NCBI GenBank assembly: GCA_015067435.1
Contig: SVMM01000003.1
Location: forward strand, 174,845-238,844
Direction of reading: 5' to 3'
Origin: Oscillospiraceae bacterium
Lineage (GTDB): Bacteria; Bacillota; Clostridia; Oscillospirales; Oscillospiraceae
DNA: 64,000 nucleotides
How positions within the stretch are numbered: the stretch's first letter is position 1; the number at the start of each line of letters is the position of its first letter. A program made the position numbers and the translations under genes. A model generated the notes under the pieces. The model made no database searches. It saw only the letters and a program-made list of their open reading frames with translations, and was not told the origin of the DNA. Of this stretch, positions 24,753-33,728 are shown in pieces.

Positions 24753-26302
24753 CAGTTCGCACCCCCTTCCGCCCAGTCCTTGAGATCCTTGAGCGCCAGC
24801 CTGCCGACCAGCGAGCCGCAGATGAACGCGCCGCTGTAGCCGTCGCCGCGCGGGCCGCCCGCGCCGATGGGGCGCAGGCCCTTGACGGGATAGTCCTGTT
24901 TCAGCATCATCATGCGCGGCATGATGCCGTCCCAGTCGCGCACCTCGTGGCCGTAGACCGCGCCCTCGGGCACGCCGAGATAGCGGGCGAAGGTCCACGG
25001 GGACGCGATGGAGACCTCCTCGATGTGGCCGGAGATGTCGATGCCGGTCTTCTGCTTGACGATGCCGAGCATCTTGTCGGTCATCTTCTCCTTGAGCGCC
25101 ACATAGTCTTTTTGAGAGCAGCCGTTCCAGTCCTTCGGCGAGCCGAAGGTCGTGATGGAACAGACGCAGGTGCCCTTGGGCGAGAATTCGGGGTTTGCCA
25201 CGTTGTAGCACAGGAAGATGCAGTATTCGTTGGTGCTGACGCCGCCGAGCAGGTTGTTGTACTCCTTCACGGAATCCGAGCCGCCGGCGAGGAAGTAGCT
25301 GTAGTTCTCGATCCCCAGCTCGTGATAGTCGCAGTCGAGGCAGAAGTAGGCGACGAACATGCGCGCGCCGTAGCGCTGGAAACGCGCGGCGGAAAGCTTC
25401 TTCTCGCGCTCCGGCACCAGCTCCTTCGGCACCATCTTGCCGTAGACGATATCGGCGTTGATGTTCGGCAGGCACATGTCGCACGCGACGTCGCCCAGCG
25501 TGGTCTTCACGCCGCAGAGCTTATCGCCCTCAAAGAGGAACTGCTCGGCGCGGCAGTTGAACCACGCCTCGCCGCCGAGCTGATAAAAGCGGTCGAGCAG
25601 GGCGCTGGACAGCTCGTGCGAGGTGTGCAGCGGGATATACGCGCCGAGTCGGACGTAGCGCTGCATCATGGAGGCATAGTGGAAGAACGACAGGTGCTCC
25701 ATGTCAACGCCCAAATAGCCCCAGTAGGTCGAGAGGATGTCCTGACACTTCTGCGGCAGCTTCATGGCGCGGAACACCTTCGCCACGGGATACGCGCCCG
25801 TGCGCAGCATGTTCGGGAAGTGCTCGCGCATGTACTTGGGGTCCGCCTTGCCCGCGCTCGCCGACGTGTAGATCGCGCCGAGGCGGATCTCCTCGTACAA
25901 ATCGAACAGCTCGCGCATCTTGGGCGTGCTGCCGGGGACGTACTCCTCCATCTTTGCGATGAACGCGTCGATGCCGTCCGGCATGGTGACGTCCATGGGC
26001 GAGCCGTCCGAGTATTTGGAGATCACGCGGAAGCAGTCGGGACACTGTACCCAGTTGAGGTCCACGCCGTACTCGCCGAACAGCTCGCGGATCTCACCGG
26101 GCATGGACGCTGTGCCGACGTCGCACAGCTCGTGCAGCGAGGGCTCTATCTCAAAGCGCCCTCTTCGGAAGCTGGTGGCGCAGCCGCCGGGAAGGTTGTG
26201 CTGCTCGATCAGCAGCGTTTTCTTCCCGCCGAGCTGCATCCGGATCGCCGCGGACAGTCCGGCGTTGCCGGCGCCCACAACGACCGCATCGTACTTGACC
26301 AT
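24752..26302 (-). CDS. FAD-dependent oxidoreductase, phytoene-desaturase/CrtISO-like
   Basis: A 516-residue flavoprotein with an N-terminal Rossmann fold: VVVGAGNAGLSAAIRM (GxGxxG at 10-15), Glu33 in LLIEQHNLPGGCATSF for the ribose. The C-terminal FAD-binding end is GLRPIGAGGPRGDGYSGAFICGSLVGRLAL. The arrangement matches the phytoene desaturase / carotenoid isomerase group, which in anaerobic Clostridia contains many members with no link to carotenoids. No carotenoid gene is nearby, so pigment synthesis is unlikely. It is followed directly (TGATG) by a reductase able to supply electrons, which suggests a saturase or reductase acting on an unsaturated substrate. That role is inference. Confidence 0.8.
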   Translation of the reverse strand: MVKYDAVVVGAGNAGLSAAIRMQLGGKKTLLIEQHNLPGGCATSFRRGRFEIEPSLHELCDVGTASMPGEIRELFGEYGVDLNWVQCPDCFRVISKYSDGSPMDVTMPDGIDAFIAKMEEYVPGSTPKMRELFDLYEEIRLGAIYTSASAGKADPKYMREHFPNMLRTGAYPVAKVFRAMKLPQKCQDILSTYWGYLGVDMEHLSFFHYASMMQRYVRLGAYIPLHTSHELSSALLDRFYQLGGEAWFNCRAEQFLFEGDKLCGVKTTLGDVACDMCLPNINADIVYGKMVPKELVPEREKKLSAARFQRYGARMFVAYFCLDCDYHELGIENYSYFLAGGSDSVKEYNNLLGGVSTNEYCIFLCYNVANPEFSPKGTCVCSITTFGSPKDWNGCSQKDYVALKEKMTDKMLGIVKQKTGIDISGHIEEVSIASPWTFARYLGVPEGAVYGHEVRDWDGIMPRMMMLKQDYPVKGLRPIGAGGPRGDGYSGAFICGSLVGRLALKDLKDWAEGGAN

Positions 26303-26386
26303 AGGATCGTTTCTCCCTTCCTGTTTTATTGTTTCGGAACACCTCCGGATATGAAGAATGGAAACGTGCGCGGCAAATGCCCGCGC

Positions 26387-27955
26387 TCACGCCCTCGCGC
26401 GCGAGAGCATACCGCGCAGCACGGCGGCGGATATGCCCTGCCGTTGCCCCGCGTAGTCTTTGCCGCCGAGGATGGTTTTCTCGACCCGCAGCGTGCCGAG
26501 GCGGTCGGCGGGCGTCTCGTAGGGGTTCGCGGAGAGGACGGCCATGTCCGCGACCTTGCCCTTCTCCAGCGAGCCGCGCTCCTTCTCATCGAACGTCGCC
26601 CAGTAACCGTTGTAGGTCGCCATGCGCAGCGCATCCCGAATCGAGACGCGCTGCGCGGGGTTGGAGTGGTTGACCGCCTTGTCGAGCCAGACGATCGGGT
26701 CGGGCGAGGTGCAGGGCGCGTCGCTGCCGAACGAGACGACGCAGCCGCGCTCCAGAAACGTGCGCACGGGATTGAGCGCGGCGTTGCGCTCGCTGCCGAG
26801 CAGCTTTTCCGTGTACTCCTGCGGCTCCTGCCGCCAGTTGTCGAAGGCGACCTGCATGGGAACCTGAATGTGGTACTTTTCGCAGATATCGACGCCCTCC
26901 GGCGTGGGAAGGCAGGCGTGGATGATGCCGTGGCGGTGGTCGTCGCGCGGGCAGTCGTCGAGCGCGGCCTTGAGCGCGCGCGTCGCCTGGTCGAAGGCGC
27001 GGTCGCCGATGGCGTGCATCTCGATCTGGAGGCCGAGGCGGTTCGCCGCCTTGCAGAACGCCGTCACCTGCTCGTCGGTGTAGTACAGCACGCCGGAATT
27101 CGACGCGTCGCTCGCGTAGGGCGCGTTCATGGCGGCGTCCTGCGAGCCGAAGCAGCCGTCGAGCGCGCAGGCAAAGCAGCCGCCGATGCGCGGAAGTCCG
27201 CGCGAGGTCGCGACCCTTGTGTCCATCGACTGCGGAAACACGCGGATCTGCATCCCGCTCTGCGCGCTCCGGGCAAACCACGTCTCCATGGAGATGTCGG
27301 CGTTGAGGGCGAAACCCACGCCGCTGACGCTGTGGATCATGCCGATGCCGCGCGACGCCTCGTAGTCCGCCGCGCCCTGCATATCCCGCAGCAGCTCGCT
27401 GATGGGGATGGTGTTTGTGATGTAGTCCGACACGGCGAAAAACGCCTCCTGATTCATCTCGCCCGTGTCGGGGTGGTAGCCGCGCAGCGATTGGATCTTC
27501 TTCGGCAGCTTTTGCAAAAGCGCCGTGTTCACCACGCAGGCGTGCCCGTCGTACTTGACGAGGAACAGCGGCTTGCCGTGGGTGACGCGGTCCAGCTCCT
27601 CGCGGCTGACAAGGCGGCGCTCCGCGACCGAGTACGGCGACGCCCCGAAGGCGATGAGCGACTTGCCGGAGGCGCGGCGCGCAAACTCGTCCACCATCTG
27701 CAAGATCTGGTCGTTAGACGTGGCGTCCATGACGTTCAGCCCCGCGTGGAAGAGCGAAAAGGACGCGAAGTGCTGGTGCGTGTCGGCAAACGCGGGGATC
27801 AGCGCCCGCTCGCCGAGGCTGACGCGCTCCTCCCTTGCGTACGCCGCCGGAAGCTCTCTGCCGACGTAGGCGATCCTGCCGCGGTCCTCGACCAGATAGC
27901 GGCAGACCTCGTCGGTCCGGTTGACGGTCAGAATGCTGCCCTCGTAGACCTTCAT
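26387..27955 (-). CDS. Amidohydrolase family protein (YtcJ-like)
   Basis: A 522-residue metal-dependent hydrolase. The strand-1 metal motif is FADTHQHF (His60, His62), and later metal or active-site elements are EMHAIGDRAFDQATRA, HGIIHACLPTPEGVDI and SFGSDAPCTSPDPIVWL (Asp). The small beta domain from both termini ends KVADMAVLSANPYETPADRL. This is the YtcJ-type branch, whose known members cleave amides or hydrolyse various rings; the substrate is not visible. The start has AAAAGGGGAGAGGCAC in front. The next gene, the FAD oxidoreductase, lies 84 bases downstream, so the three leftward genes may share one promoter. Confidence 0.82.
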   Translation of the reverse strand: MKVYEGSILTVNRTDEVCRYLVEDRGRIAYVGRELPAAYAREERVSLGERALIPAFADTHQHFASFSLFHAGLNVMDATSNDQILQMVDEFARRASGKSLIAFGASPYSVAERRLVSREELDRVTHGKPLFLVKYDGHACVVNTALLQKLPKKIQSLRGYHPDTGEMNQEAFFAVSDYITNTIPISELLRDMQGAADYEASRGIGMIHSVSGVGFALNADISMETWFARSAQSGMQIRVFPQSMDTRVATSRGLPRIGGCFACALDGCFGSQDAAMNAPYASDASNSGVLYYTDEQVTAFCKAANRLGLQIEMHAIGDRAFDQATRALKAALDDCPRDDHRHGIIHACLPTPEGVDICEKYHIQVPMQVAFDNWRQEPQEYTEKLLGSERNAALNPVRTFLERGCVVSFGSDAPCTSPDPIVWLDKAVNHSNPAQRVSIRDALRMATYNGYWATFDEKERGSLEKGKVADMAVLSANPYETPADRLGTLRVEKTILGGKDYAGQRQGISAAVLRGMLSRARA

Positions 27956-27991
27956 GTGCCTCTCCCCTTTTCTCCGTATGGATTTGAAACG

Positions 27992-28020
27992 ATTATACCA
28001 CCGCGTTTCCGCGCCGTCAA
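27992..28020 (-). promoter_or_regulatory. Promoter of the amidohydrolase gene
   Basis: On the minus strand, TTGACG (28015-28020), a 17-base spacer, then a perfect TATAAT (27992-27997). Confidence 0.8.
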
Positions 28021-28054
28021 TTTGCAGAAGGCGGTTCGCGGCAAAAACGGCAGG

Positions 28055-28083
28055 TTGTTTTTCCGCGCAGGTTGTGTTATTCT
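28055..28083 (+). promoter_or_regulatory. Promoter of the DUF4230 gene pair
   Basis: TTGTTT (28055-28060), a 17-base spacer, then TATTCT (28078-28083), divergent from the amidohydrolase promoter. Confidence 0.55.
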
Positions 28084-28126
28084 GTCGATGACAATACCGC
28101 GCGTATTGAGAAAGTGAGGTGGAGAT

Positions 28127-28846
28127 ATGTCCGAAACACAGGGAAATCCAAGGCAGCCGGCCACGAGGAGGGAGCATCTGTATCAGATCCTGATCCTTGC
28201 CGTGCTTGCCGTCATCGCGCTGATGCTTTTCGTGCATCCGCGCACCAAACCGCAATCGCAGGAGGACGTCTCCGCCCAGGCGAGCGCGGAGGAGCCGTCG
28301 GTCATCGTGCGGGATCGCTTCGTGGAGGTCGAGCGCGAGATCACGGTGGAGACGATCCAGCAGGGGCTGCGCGACATGGGCGTCCTCATCACGGGCGAGT
28401 ACTTTTTCACGGACGTCATCACCGATTCCACCGCTCTGGCGCTTTTCAACCATCAGATCCCGTTCACCGAGTCGCGCTACATCGTGCGTTACGACGGCTC
28501 GGTCAGCGCGGGGATCGACCTCGCCACCGCGTGGATCGTGAAGGATGACGAGCTGAAAAAGATCACCGTCCACATCCCTCCCGCATCGATCCAGACGGTG
28601 AGCATCGACTTCAACAGCTTTGAGAAGATCGAGGAAAAGGACGGTATCGGCACCCGCATTTCCGTCGAGGACTACAACGACGGCTTGAAGCAGCTGGAGC
28701 TGGACGCGCGGGTCAAGGCGGTGGATCAGGGGCTGCTGGCGCACGCCGACGAGAACGCGAGGCTGATGATCTCCCGTTTTGTCGGCAGTCTGGTCGATAC
28801 CTCCCAGTATTCGCTGGACTTTGTGTCCGATTCACGAGGCAGGTGA
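28127..28846 (+). CDS. DUF4230 membrane-anchored protein
   Basis: A 239-residue protein with one N-terminal membrane helix (about 20-39: LYQILILAVLAVIALMLFVH) and an extracytoplasmic domain that reads as DUF4230: VETIQQGLRDMGVLITGEYFFTDV, YIVRYDGSVSAGIDL, HIPPASIQTVSIDFNSFEKI, then a helical end. The molecular function of this family is not known. The gene starts a two-gene operon with a multi-pass membrane protein only four bases downstream, which suggests that the two work together in the envelope. Confidence 0.82.
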   Translation: MSETQGNPRQPATRREHLYQILILAVLAVIALMLFVHPRTKPQSQEDVSAQASAEEPSVIVRDRFVEVEREITVETIQQGLRDMGVLITGEYFFTDVITDSTALALFNHQIPFTESRYIVRYDGSVSAGIDLATAWIVKDDELKKITVHIPPASIQTVSIDFNSFEKIEEKDGIGTRISVEDYNDGLKQLELDARVKAVDQGLLAHADENARLMISRFVGSLVDTSQYSLDFVSDSRGR

Positions 28847-28850
28847 TACG

Positions 28851-29699
28851 ATGAGAGAGAAAAATCTGGCGAAAGCCCTGTTCTGTCTGGTCATGGTGCT
28901 CGTGGCGCTCGCCTCCTATCTGTTCGTCGCGGACGCCGCGACGTCGACGGAGCGCAACCAGAGCGTCTACGCGTCCATCAACGAGAAGGCGGAGACCGTG
29001 CTCAAGCTCACCGCCGCATCGACCGTCGCCTCCGCGGGCATCTCCGCGATCCCCGGCGACACCGCGACGCCGATCGCGGGCAAGCTGGCGGACTTCACCG
29101 AATACTTCCTGCTGATCCTCTGCGTGCTGTACGCCGAAAAATACCTGATGACCATTATCGGCGCCGCCGCGTTTAAGATCCTGATCCCCTGCGCCTGCCT
29201 GCTGCAGATCGTCGCCGTGTTTTGGAACCGGCGCGCCATGCGGCAGCTCTCCGTCAGGCTCGTGGTGTTCGCTCTGGCGGTCTTCATCGCCATCCCCGCC
29301 AGCATCGGCGTGGCGGACATGGTCTACGACACGTACAAGTCCTCCATCGACGCCACGATGCGCGAGTCGGACCGTTTGAGCGCCGACACCTCGGGGCTCT
29401 CCGAGGCGAAGGGGAACGACAATCTGATCGCCGCCATTCTGGATAAGCTGTCGGAGACCGCGAGCGACCTCGCGGACAGGGCGGCAAAGCTCCTCAACCG
29501 CTATATCGAGGCGCTTGCGATCCTGATCGTGACGTCCTGCATCATCCCGCTGCTGGCGCTCGCGTTCTTCCTCTGGCTCATCCGGCTGCTCACCGGCGCG
29601 AACGTGTTCGGCGCGCTTTCGTCCCGTCCCCTCGATTTCCGCGCATGGTCGAGGGGCAGAAGCGCGGGTGAGCACGAAAACGGCGGCCCGTCCGTATGA
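28851..29699 (+). CDS. Multi-pass membrane protein, unknown
   Basis: A 282-residue protein that I cannot place in a family. It begins MREKNLAKALFCLVMVLVALASYLFV, and about five hydrophobic helices can be counted (about 9-27, 80-100, 104-124, 132-155, 222-246). An extended loop of about 60 residues between the last two could face outside. ATG 28851 is chosen because AGGCAGGTG precedes it; the longer frame has no ribosome site. It lies four bases after the DUF4230 gene and ends before a strong terminator. Confidence 0.65.
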   Translation: MREKNLAKALFCLVMVLVALASYLFVADAATSTERNQSVYASINEKAETVLKLTAASTVASAGISAIPGDTATPIAGKLADFTEYFLLILCVLYAEKYLMTIIGAAAFKILIPCACLLQIVAVFWNRRAMRQLSVRLVVFALAVFIAIPASIGVADMVYDTYKSSIDATMRESDRLSADTSGLSEAKGNDNLIAAILDKLSETASDLADRAAKLLNRYIEALAILIVTSCIIPLLALAFFLWLIRLLTGANVFGALSSRPLDFRAWSRGRSAGEHENGGPSV

Positions 29700-29743
29700 C
29701 CGAACCGCGAAGCCCCGCAAGCCAAGCCGAAAGCCATCAACAA

Positions 29744-29783
29744 AAAGCGCCTGCCCCATTCATGTGAGGCAGGCGCTTTCCTT
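29744..29783. terminator. Terminator between convergent genes
   Basis: The 12-bp stem aaagcgcctgcc/ggcaggcgcttt (29744-29755 with 29768-29779) with a 12-base loop has short T/A tracts on both sides. Confidence 0.75.
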
Positions 29784-31782
29784 ATGCGCTTGTATGGTTG
29801 CTGTGCTTTTCAAACCAGTCCGTGATCTCTTTGAGCCGGCGCAGGCGGTGCTTCGGCTTTCCGGAGCGGCTAAGCTCGTGGTTCTCGCCGTGGAACAGGC
29901 ACAGCCGCGCCTCGACGCCGCGGTCGACCAGCGCCGCGTACATCTGGATACCCTGCTCCAGCGGGCAGCGGTAGTCCTCGTCCGAGTGGATGAACAGCGT
30001 CGGCGTTTTGGCGTTTTTGACGTACTTGAGCGGCGAGTGCTCCCAGAGCTTTTCCGGCTCGTCATAGAAGTCCGCGTCGTTCTGGTCGTTGCCAAAGTAG
30101 AAGCCGATGTCGCTCGTGCCGTAAAAGCTCAGCCAGTTGGAGATGGAGCGCTGGCTCGCCGCGCAGCAGAAGCGGTCGGTGTGCCCGATGATCCAGTTTG
30201 TCATGAAGCCGCCGTAGCTGCCGCCGGTCTCGCACACACGCTTTTCGTCGATCTGCGGGTATGCCTTGAGCACGGCGTCCGTGAAGTCCATCAGGTTCTG
30301 ATAGTCCTCCGCGCCGTATCTTCCGCGGATGTCGGCAAACGCGTTGTCGCGCCCGTCGCTGCCGACGGGGTTGCAGAAGAACACGAAGTAGCCCATGCCC
30401 GCCCAGAGCTGCATCTCGTGGTAGAACACCGGCCCGTAGACGGTCTTGGGCCCGCCGTGGACGTCGAGCACCGCGGGATACTTCTTCGCCGGATCGAAGT
30501 CTCTGGGCTTCAGCACCCAGCCGCCCAGCTCCCGGCCGCAGCTCTCAAAGGAAAGCGGCTCCGGCCGCGCGACGTACCGGTCCTCCAGCGCGGCGGCGTT
30601 GAAATCGGAGACGCGCGTCACCTCACCCGTTTTGAGGTCGGCGCGGTAGAGCTCCTGCAGGCGCATGTCGTAGAGCGCGATGAGCAGCGCCTCGTCCCCG
30701 CAGACGTCAAAGGCGTCGATGCTGCCCTCCTTGGTGACGAGCGGCGTATCGCCGCCGTCCGCGTCCAGCCGGTGCAGCACGCAGCTCCCCTCGCGCGTCG
30801 TCAGGTGGTAGAGGCTGCCGCCGTGCTCCAGACATTGCCTCCCGCCGCCGAGACGGCAGTCGCTGCCCACGGAGCCGTACATGCCGTACTCCTCCTCCCG
30901 CACGACGGAGAGCGCGCCGGTTTTTGTATCCACGCCGTAGATCCATGCGTTCTCGTTGAGGCCGAAGCGCCTGAGCGCGTTGGCAAAGAGCCAGAGCCTT
31001 TCGCCCGCGCTCTCCATACCCTCGAAGCACAGCTCGCCGTCCTCCAGTACCGCGCGCGTCCCGCCGGTTTTCCAGTTCACCGCGCGCAGCGCGAAGCCCC
31101 GGATGGAAAGCCGCGGCGCGCGCGGATTGACGGCGAAGAACACCTCGTCGCCCATGACCGCGAAATCGAGCAGGTCGTCGGGCAGCTGCGTCACCGGCTC
31201 GACCTTCAGCGGATCGAGGCTCACGAGGAAAAGCCTCTCGCGCTTCCCGTTCGTCACGCCCTCGCCGTTGCCCCAGAACGGCAGCTCGTCGAAGACCTCG
31301 TAGTCCTTGTCCTCTTCGCGCTCCTTTTTGACCTTCTCGCGCTCCTCCTTGTCCGCGGACCAGAGCTCGGGATATCGCTTGTCGACCGCGGCGCTGACGG
31401 CAAAGTGTGTCCCGTCCAGCACACGGATGCCGCTCACGGCGAAGGGCAGCTCAAAGAGCGGCAGCGCCTCACCGCCGCGCAGGTCGAGGACGTAGTACGG
31501 GGTGAACGCCTCCTTCGCCTCGGCGCGCTTCTTCTCCTTCGCCGTGCGCACCGCCGGAAAGATCAGGCGCTCGTCGTCCAGCCAGCAGAAGCTGCCCTCC
31601 TTGCCAATGGCGGTCAGCTGGCGCGTCTTTCCGTCCTCATAGAGCCACAGACGGCGCTCGTACGTGTTCTCCTCCTCGTCGGCGTTGGCGACAACGAAGG
31701 CGGCGCGCCTCCCGCCTGGCGCGTAACGGATCTCCGAGAGGAATTTATAGGTCAGGATATCGTTTAACTCGATTGCTTTCAT
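29782..31782 (-). CDS. S9 family serine peptidase (acylaminoacyl/dipeptidyl-peptidase type)
   Basis: A 666-residue protein with an N-terminal beta-propeller region (about 1-410) and a C-terminal alpha/beta-hydrolase domain. The catalytic triad can be read as Ser522 in GGSYGGFMTNW, Asp603 in HSDEDYRCP and His635 in GENHELSRSG. The S9 family cleaves short peptides after specific residues, with the propeller limiting substrate size. No signal peptide is present, so it is cytoplasmic. The gene is the last of the long amino-sugar block, 13 bases after nagA, so it might trim peptides from imported glycopeptides. That link is inference from position. Confidence 0.9.
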   Translation of the reverse strand: MKAIELNDILTYKFLSEIRYAPGGRRAAFVVANADEEENTYERRLWLYEDGKTRQLTAIGKEGSFCWLDDERLIFPAVRTAKEKKRAEAKEAFTPYYVLDLRGGEALPLFELPFAVSGIRVLDGTHFAVSAAVDKRYPELWSADKEEREKVKKEREEDKDYEVFDELPFWGNGEGVTNGKRERLFLVSLDPLKVEPVTQLPDDLLDFAVMGDEVFFAVNPRAPRLSIRGFALRAVNWKTGGTRAVLEDGELCFEGMESAGERLWLFANALRRFGLNENAWIYGVDTKTGALSVVREEEYGMYGSVGSDCRLGGGRQCLEHGGSLYHLTTREGSCVLHRLDADGGDTPLVTKEGSIDAFDVCGDEALLIALYDMRLQELYRADLKTGEVTRVSDFNAAALEDRYVARPEPLSFESCGRELGGWVLKPRDFDPAKKYPAVLDVHGGPKTVYGPVFYHEMQLWAGMGYFVFFCNPVGSDGRDNAFADIRGRYGAEDYQNLMDFTDAVLKAYPQIDEKRVCETGGSYGGFMTNWIIGHTDRFCCAASQRSISNWLSFYGTSDIGFYFGNDQNDADFYDEPEKLWEHSPLKYVKNAKTPTLFIHSDEDYRCPLEQGIQMYAALVDRGVEARLCLFHGENHELSRSGKPKHRLRRLKEITDWFEKHSNHTSA

Positions 31783-31795
31783 GCGTTCGTCCTCT

Positions 31796-32923
31796 TCATT
31801 CCGCGACTCTCTCGCCGCCGATATAGACCACCCTGCGCCGCAGCGAATCGTCGCAGACGACGAAATCGGCGCGCTTTCCCGGTTCGATCGAGCCGATCTC
31901 GTCCGCCATGCCGATCGAACGCGCGGGCACGATCGTCGCGGCAGCGACCGCCTCCTCGCGCGCGATGCCGAAGCGGACCGCGTTGCGCAGGCAGTCCCAC
32001 AGGTTCGTCGCCGAGCCGGCGAGCGTGCCGTCGGCGAGCGTGGCGCGACGGTCCCTGAGAAAGACCTCCTGCCCGCCGAGGGTGTAGTTCCCGTCCGGCA
32101 TTCCGCAGCAGCGCACCGAGTCCGAAATCAGGCACAGCCGCTCCGGAAACAGCCGGAACGCCATGCGCACGACGCTCTCGTGCACGTGCAGGCCATCGCA
32201 GATCAGCTCCGCGTAAACATCCCGCTCGGCGGCGGCGCCGATGACGCCGGGCTCGCGATGGTGGATCGGCGGCATGGCGTTAAAGAGGTGCGTCAGGTGC
32301 GATGCGCCCGCGTCGAATACGGCGCAGGCGTCCTCGTAGCCGGAGGCGGTGTGCGCGACCGACACCGTGCACACAGACGCGGCGCGGCGCGTAAATTCCG
32401 CCGCCCCCGCCAGCTCCGGCGCGACGTCGACGATGCGGATCAGTCCGCCGCAGCCGTCGTTCAGTGCGCGGAACATCTCAAAATCCGGCGCTCGCAGATA
32501 CGCGGCGTTCTGCGCGCCCTTCTTCTTCTCCGAGAAGAAGGGGCCCTCCATGTGGATGCCGATCAGGCGCGCGCGGCCGACGGCTTCCTGCCGCCGGTAC
32601 GCGGCCGCCGTGCCGAACGCGCGCTGCAGCTCGTCAAACGGCAGCGTCATCGAGGTCGCCGCGAACGAGGTGACGCCGTTTTTCGCGTAGTACGCGCCCA
32701 TGCGCGCGAGCCCGTCCGCGTCGCCGTCGGAAAAGTCCGCGCCGGAATTGCCGTGCGTGTGGATATCCACCAGCCCCGGCACAACAAAGGCGCCGCCGAG
32801 GTCGGCGCCGTCCCCCTCCGGGACGGTGTCCGGCACCTCGGCAAAGCGTCCGTTCTCCACGCGGAAGGCGCCGTGTTCAAAGCGCCGCCGCGCGGTATAG
32901 ATCATGGCATTTTTAAAAAGCAT
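31796..32923 (-). CDS. nagA: N-acetylglucosamine-6-phosphate deacetylase
   Basis: A 375-residue metal-dependent amidohydrolase. Features of NagA are LVDIHTHGNSG (His55, His57), HMEGPFFSEKKKGAQNAAY, HLFNAMPPIHHREPGVIGAA and the catalytic ISDSVRCCGMPDGNYTLGG, then the C-terminal small beta domain GKRADFVVCDDSLRRRVVYIGG. It converts GlcNAc-6-P to glucosamine-6-P and acetate in the cytoplasm, the step before NagB, which is encoded at the far upstream end of the same block. It lies 19 bases after the regulator gene and 13 before the S9 peptidase. Confidence 0.93.
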   Translation of the reverse strand: MLFKNAMIYTARRRFEHGAFRVENGRFAEVPDTVPEGDGADLGGAFVVPGLVDIHTHGNSGADFSDGDADGLARMGAYYAKNGVTSFAATSMTLPFDELQRAFGTAAAYRRQEAVGRARLIGIHMEGPFFSEKKKGAQNAAYLRAPDFEMFRALNDGCGGLIRIVDVAPELAGAAEFTRRAASVCTVSVAHTASGYEDACAVFDAGASHLTHLFNAMPPIHHREPGVIGAAAERDVYAELICDGLHVHESVVRMAFRLFPERLCLISDSVRCCGMPDGNYTLGGQEVFLRDRRATLADGTLAGSATNLWDCLRNAVRFGIAREEAVAAATIVPARSIGMADEIGSIEPGKRADFVVCDDSLRRRVVYIGGERVAE

Positions 32924-32942
32924 CGTCTTTCTCTCCCCGACG

Positions 32943-33683
32943 CTACAGTGTGTTTCGGTATTCGTTGGCGCTCATGCCCGTCACGCGCTTGAACACGCGG
33001 GCGAAGTGCGCCGTGTCGGCATAGCCCACCCGGTCTCCGATGTCGGCGATCTTGAGGCTGGGATCGGCGAGGAGCGTCTGCGCCGCCTTGACGCGGATGG
33101 AGTTGAGCACGTCGTAAAAGCTCTTCCCCGCGTGGTGGTTTAAGAGCTTGGAGAGGTGCCACTGGGAGACGTAGCAGTGATCCGCGACGCTCTGGAGCGT
33201 CAGCTTTTCGGCGTAGTGCTCCTCCATGTACGCCGTCGCCTGCCGGACGATGAAGCTGCCCGCGTTTTTCCCCGCGCCGTCCTCTTCCTCGTCCTCCGCG
33301 CCCGCCGACTGCGCGAGCTTATCAGTCATCGCGCGCAGCGCCTCGCAGATCTCGTCCATCTTGGAGGGCTTGAGCAGGAAGCGCGTCACGCCGAGGCGGA
33401 TCGCCTCCTGCGCATAGCTGAAATCGCGGTAGCCGGTGAGCACCGTCACCTGCATGTCGGGAAATTCGCTGCGCAGTCCCGCGAGCATGGTCAGCCCGTC
33501 CTGTCCCGGCATACGGATGTCCGTGAACAGGATGTGCGGGCGGACCTCCCGCACGAGCGCCGCGCCCTTCTCCGCGTCCTCGGCCGTGCCGGCGACGGCA
33601 CAGCCGTATTCCTCCCACTTGACGACCCTGCGAAGCCCCTCCGCAATGAGCCGCTCGTCGTCGATCAACACCACACGATACAT
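32943..33683 (-). CDS. YesN-type response regulator (receiver + AraC HTH)
   Basis: A 246-residue two-domain regulator. The receiver (1-120) has the acidic pair at LIDDE, the phospho-acceptor Asp55 in FTDIRMPGQDG and the Lys in LLKPS. The C-terminal AraC/XylS domain (about 145-246) shows both helix-turn-helices (LQSVADHCYVSQWHLSKLLNHHAGKSF and IADIGDRVGYADTAHFARVFKRVTGMSANEYR). Its likely partner is the YesM-type kinase encoded upstream in the same block, although the transporter genes separate them. It probably activates this sugar locus in response to extracellular ligand. Confidence 0.9.
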   Translation of the reverse strand: MYRVVLIDDERLIAEGLRRVVKWEEYGCAVAGTAEDAEKGAALVREVRPHILFTDIRMPGQDGLTMLAGLRSEFPDMQVTVLTGYRDFSYAQEAIRLGVTRFLLKPSKMDEICEALRAMTDKLAQSAGAEDEEEDGAGKNAGSFIVRQATAYMEEHYAEKLTLQSVADHCYVSQWHLSKLLNHHAGKSFYDVLNSIRVKAAQTLLADPSLKIADIGDRVGYADTAHFARVFKRVTGMSANEYRNTL

Positions 33684-33728
33684 CCCATCGCTCCCCTGTT
33701 GTGAGATCAGGCCATGCCGTGTGTCATT

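Noticed and set aside
23550..25484. Extension of the flavin/2Fe-2S reductase upstream to a 644-residue protein
   Set aside because: The extra part overlaps the oxidoreductase gene in another frame and has no homology; TGATG coupling supports the start at 24752.
24752..26302. Carotenoid biosynthesis role for the CrtI-like protein
   Set aside because: No phytoene synthase or other carotenoid gene is nearby, and CrtI-like proteins are common in anaerobes without carotenoids.
24947..28117. Plus-strand open frame of 1056 codons opposite the oxidoreductase and amidohydrolase genes
   Set aside because: It is a mirror frame of real genes on the minus strand, rich in Arg, Val, Ala and His as expected for antisense GC-rich DNA. 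No ribosome site and no domain.
26387..28744. Extension of the amidohydrolase to a 785-residue protein
   Set aside because: The upstream part runs through the divergent promoters and opposite to the DUF4230 gene; AAAAGGGGAGAGG supports the start at 27955.
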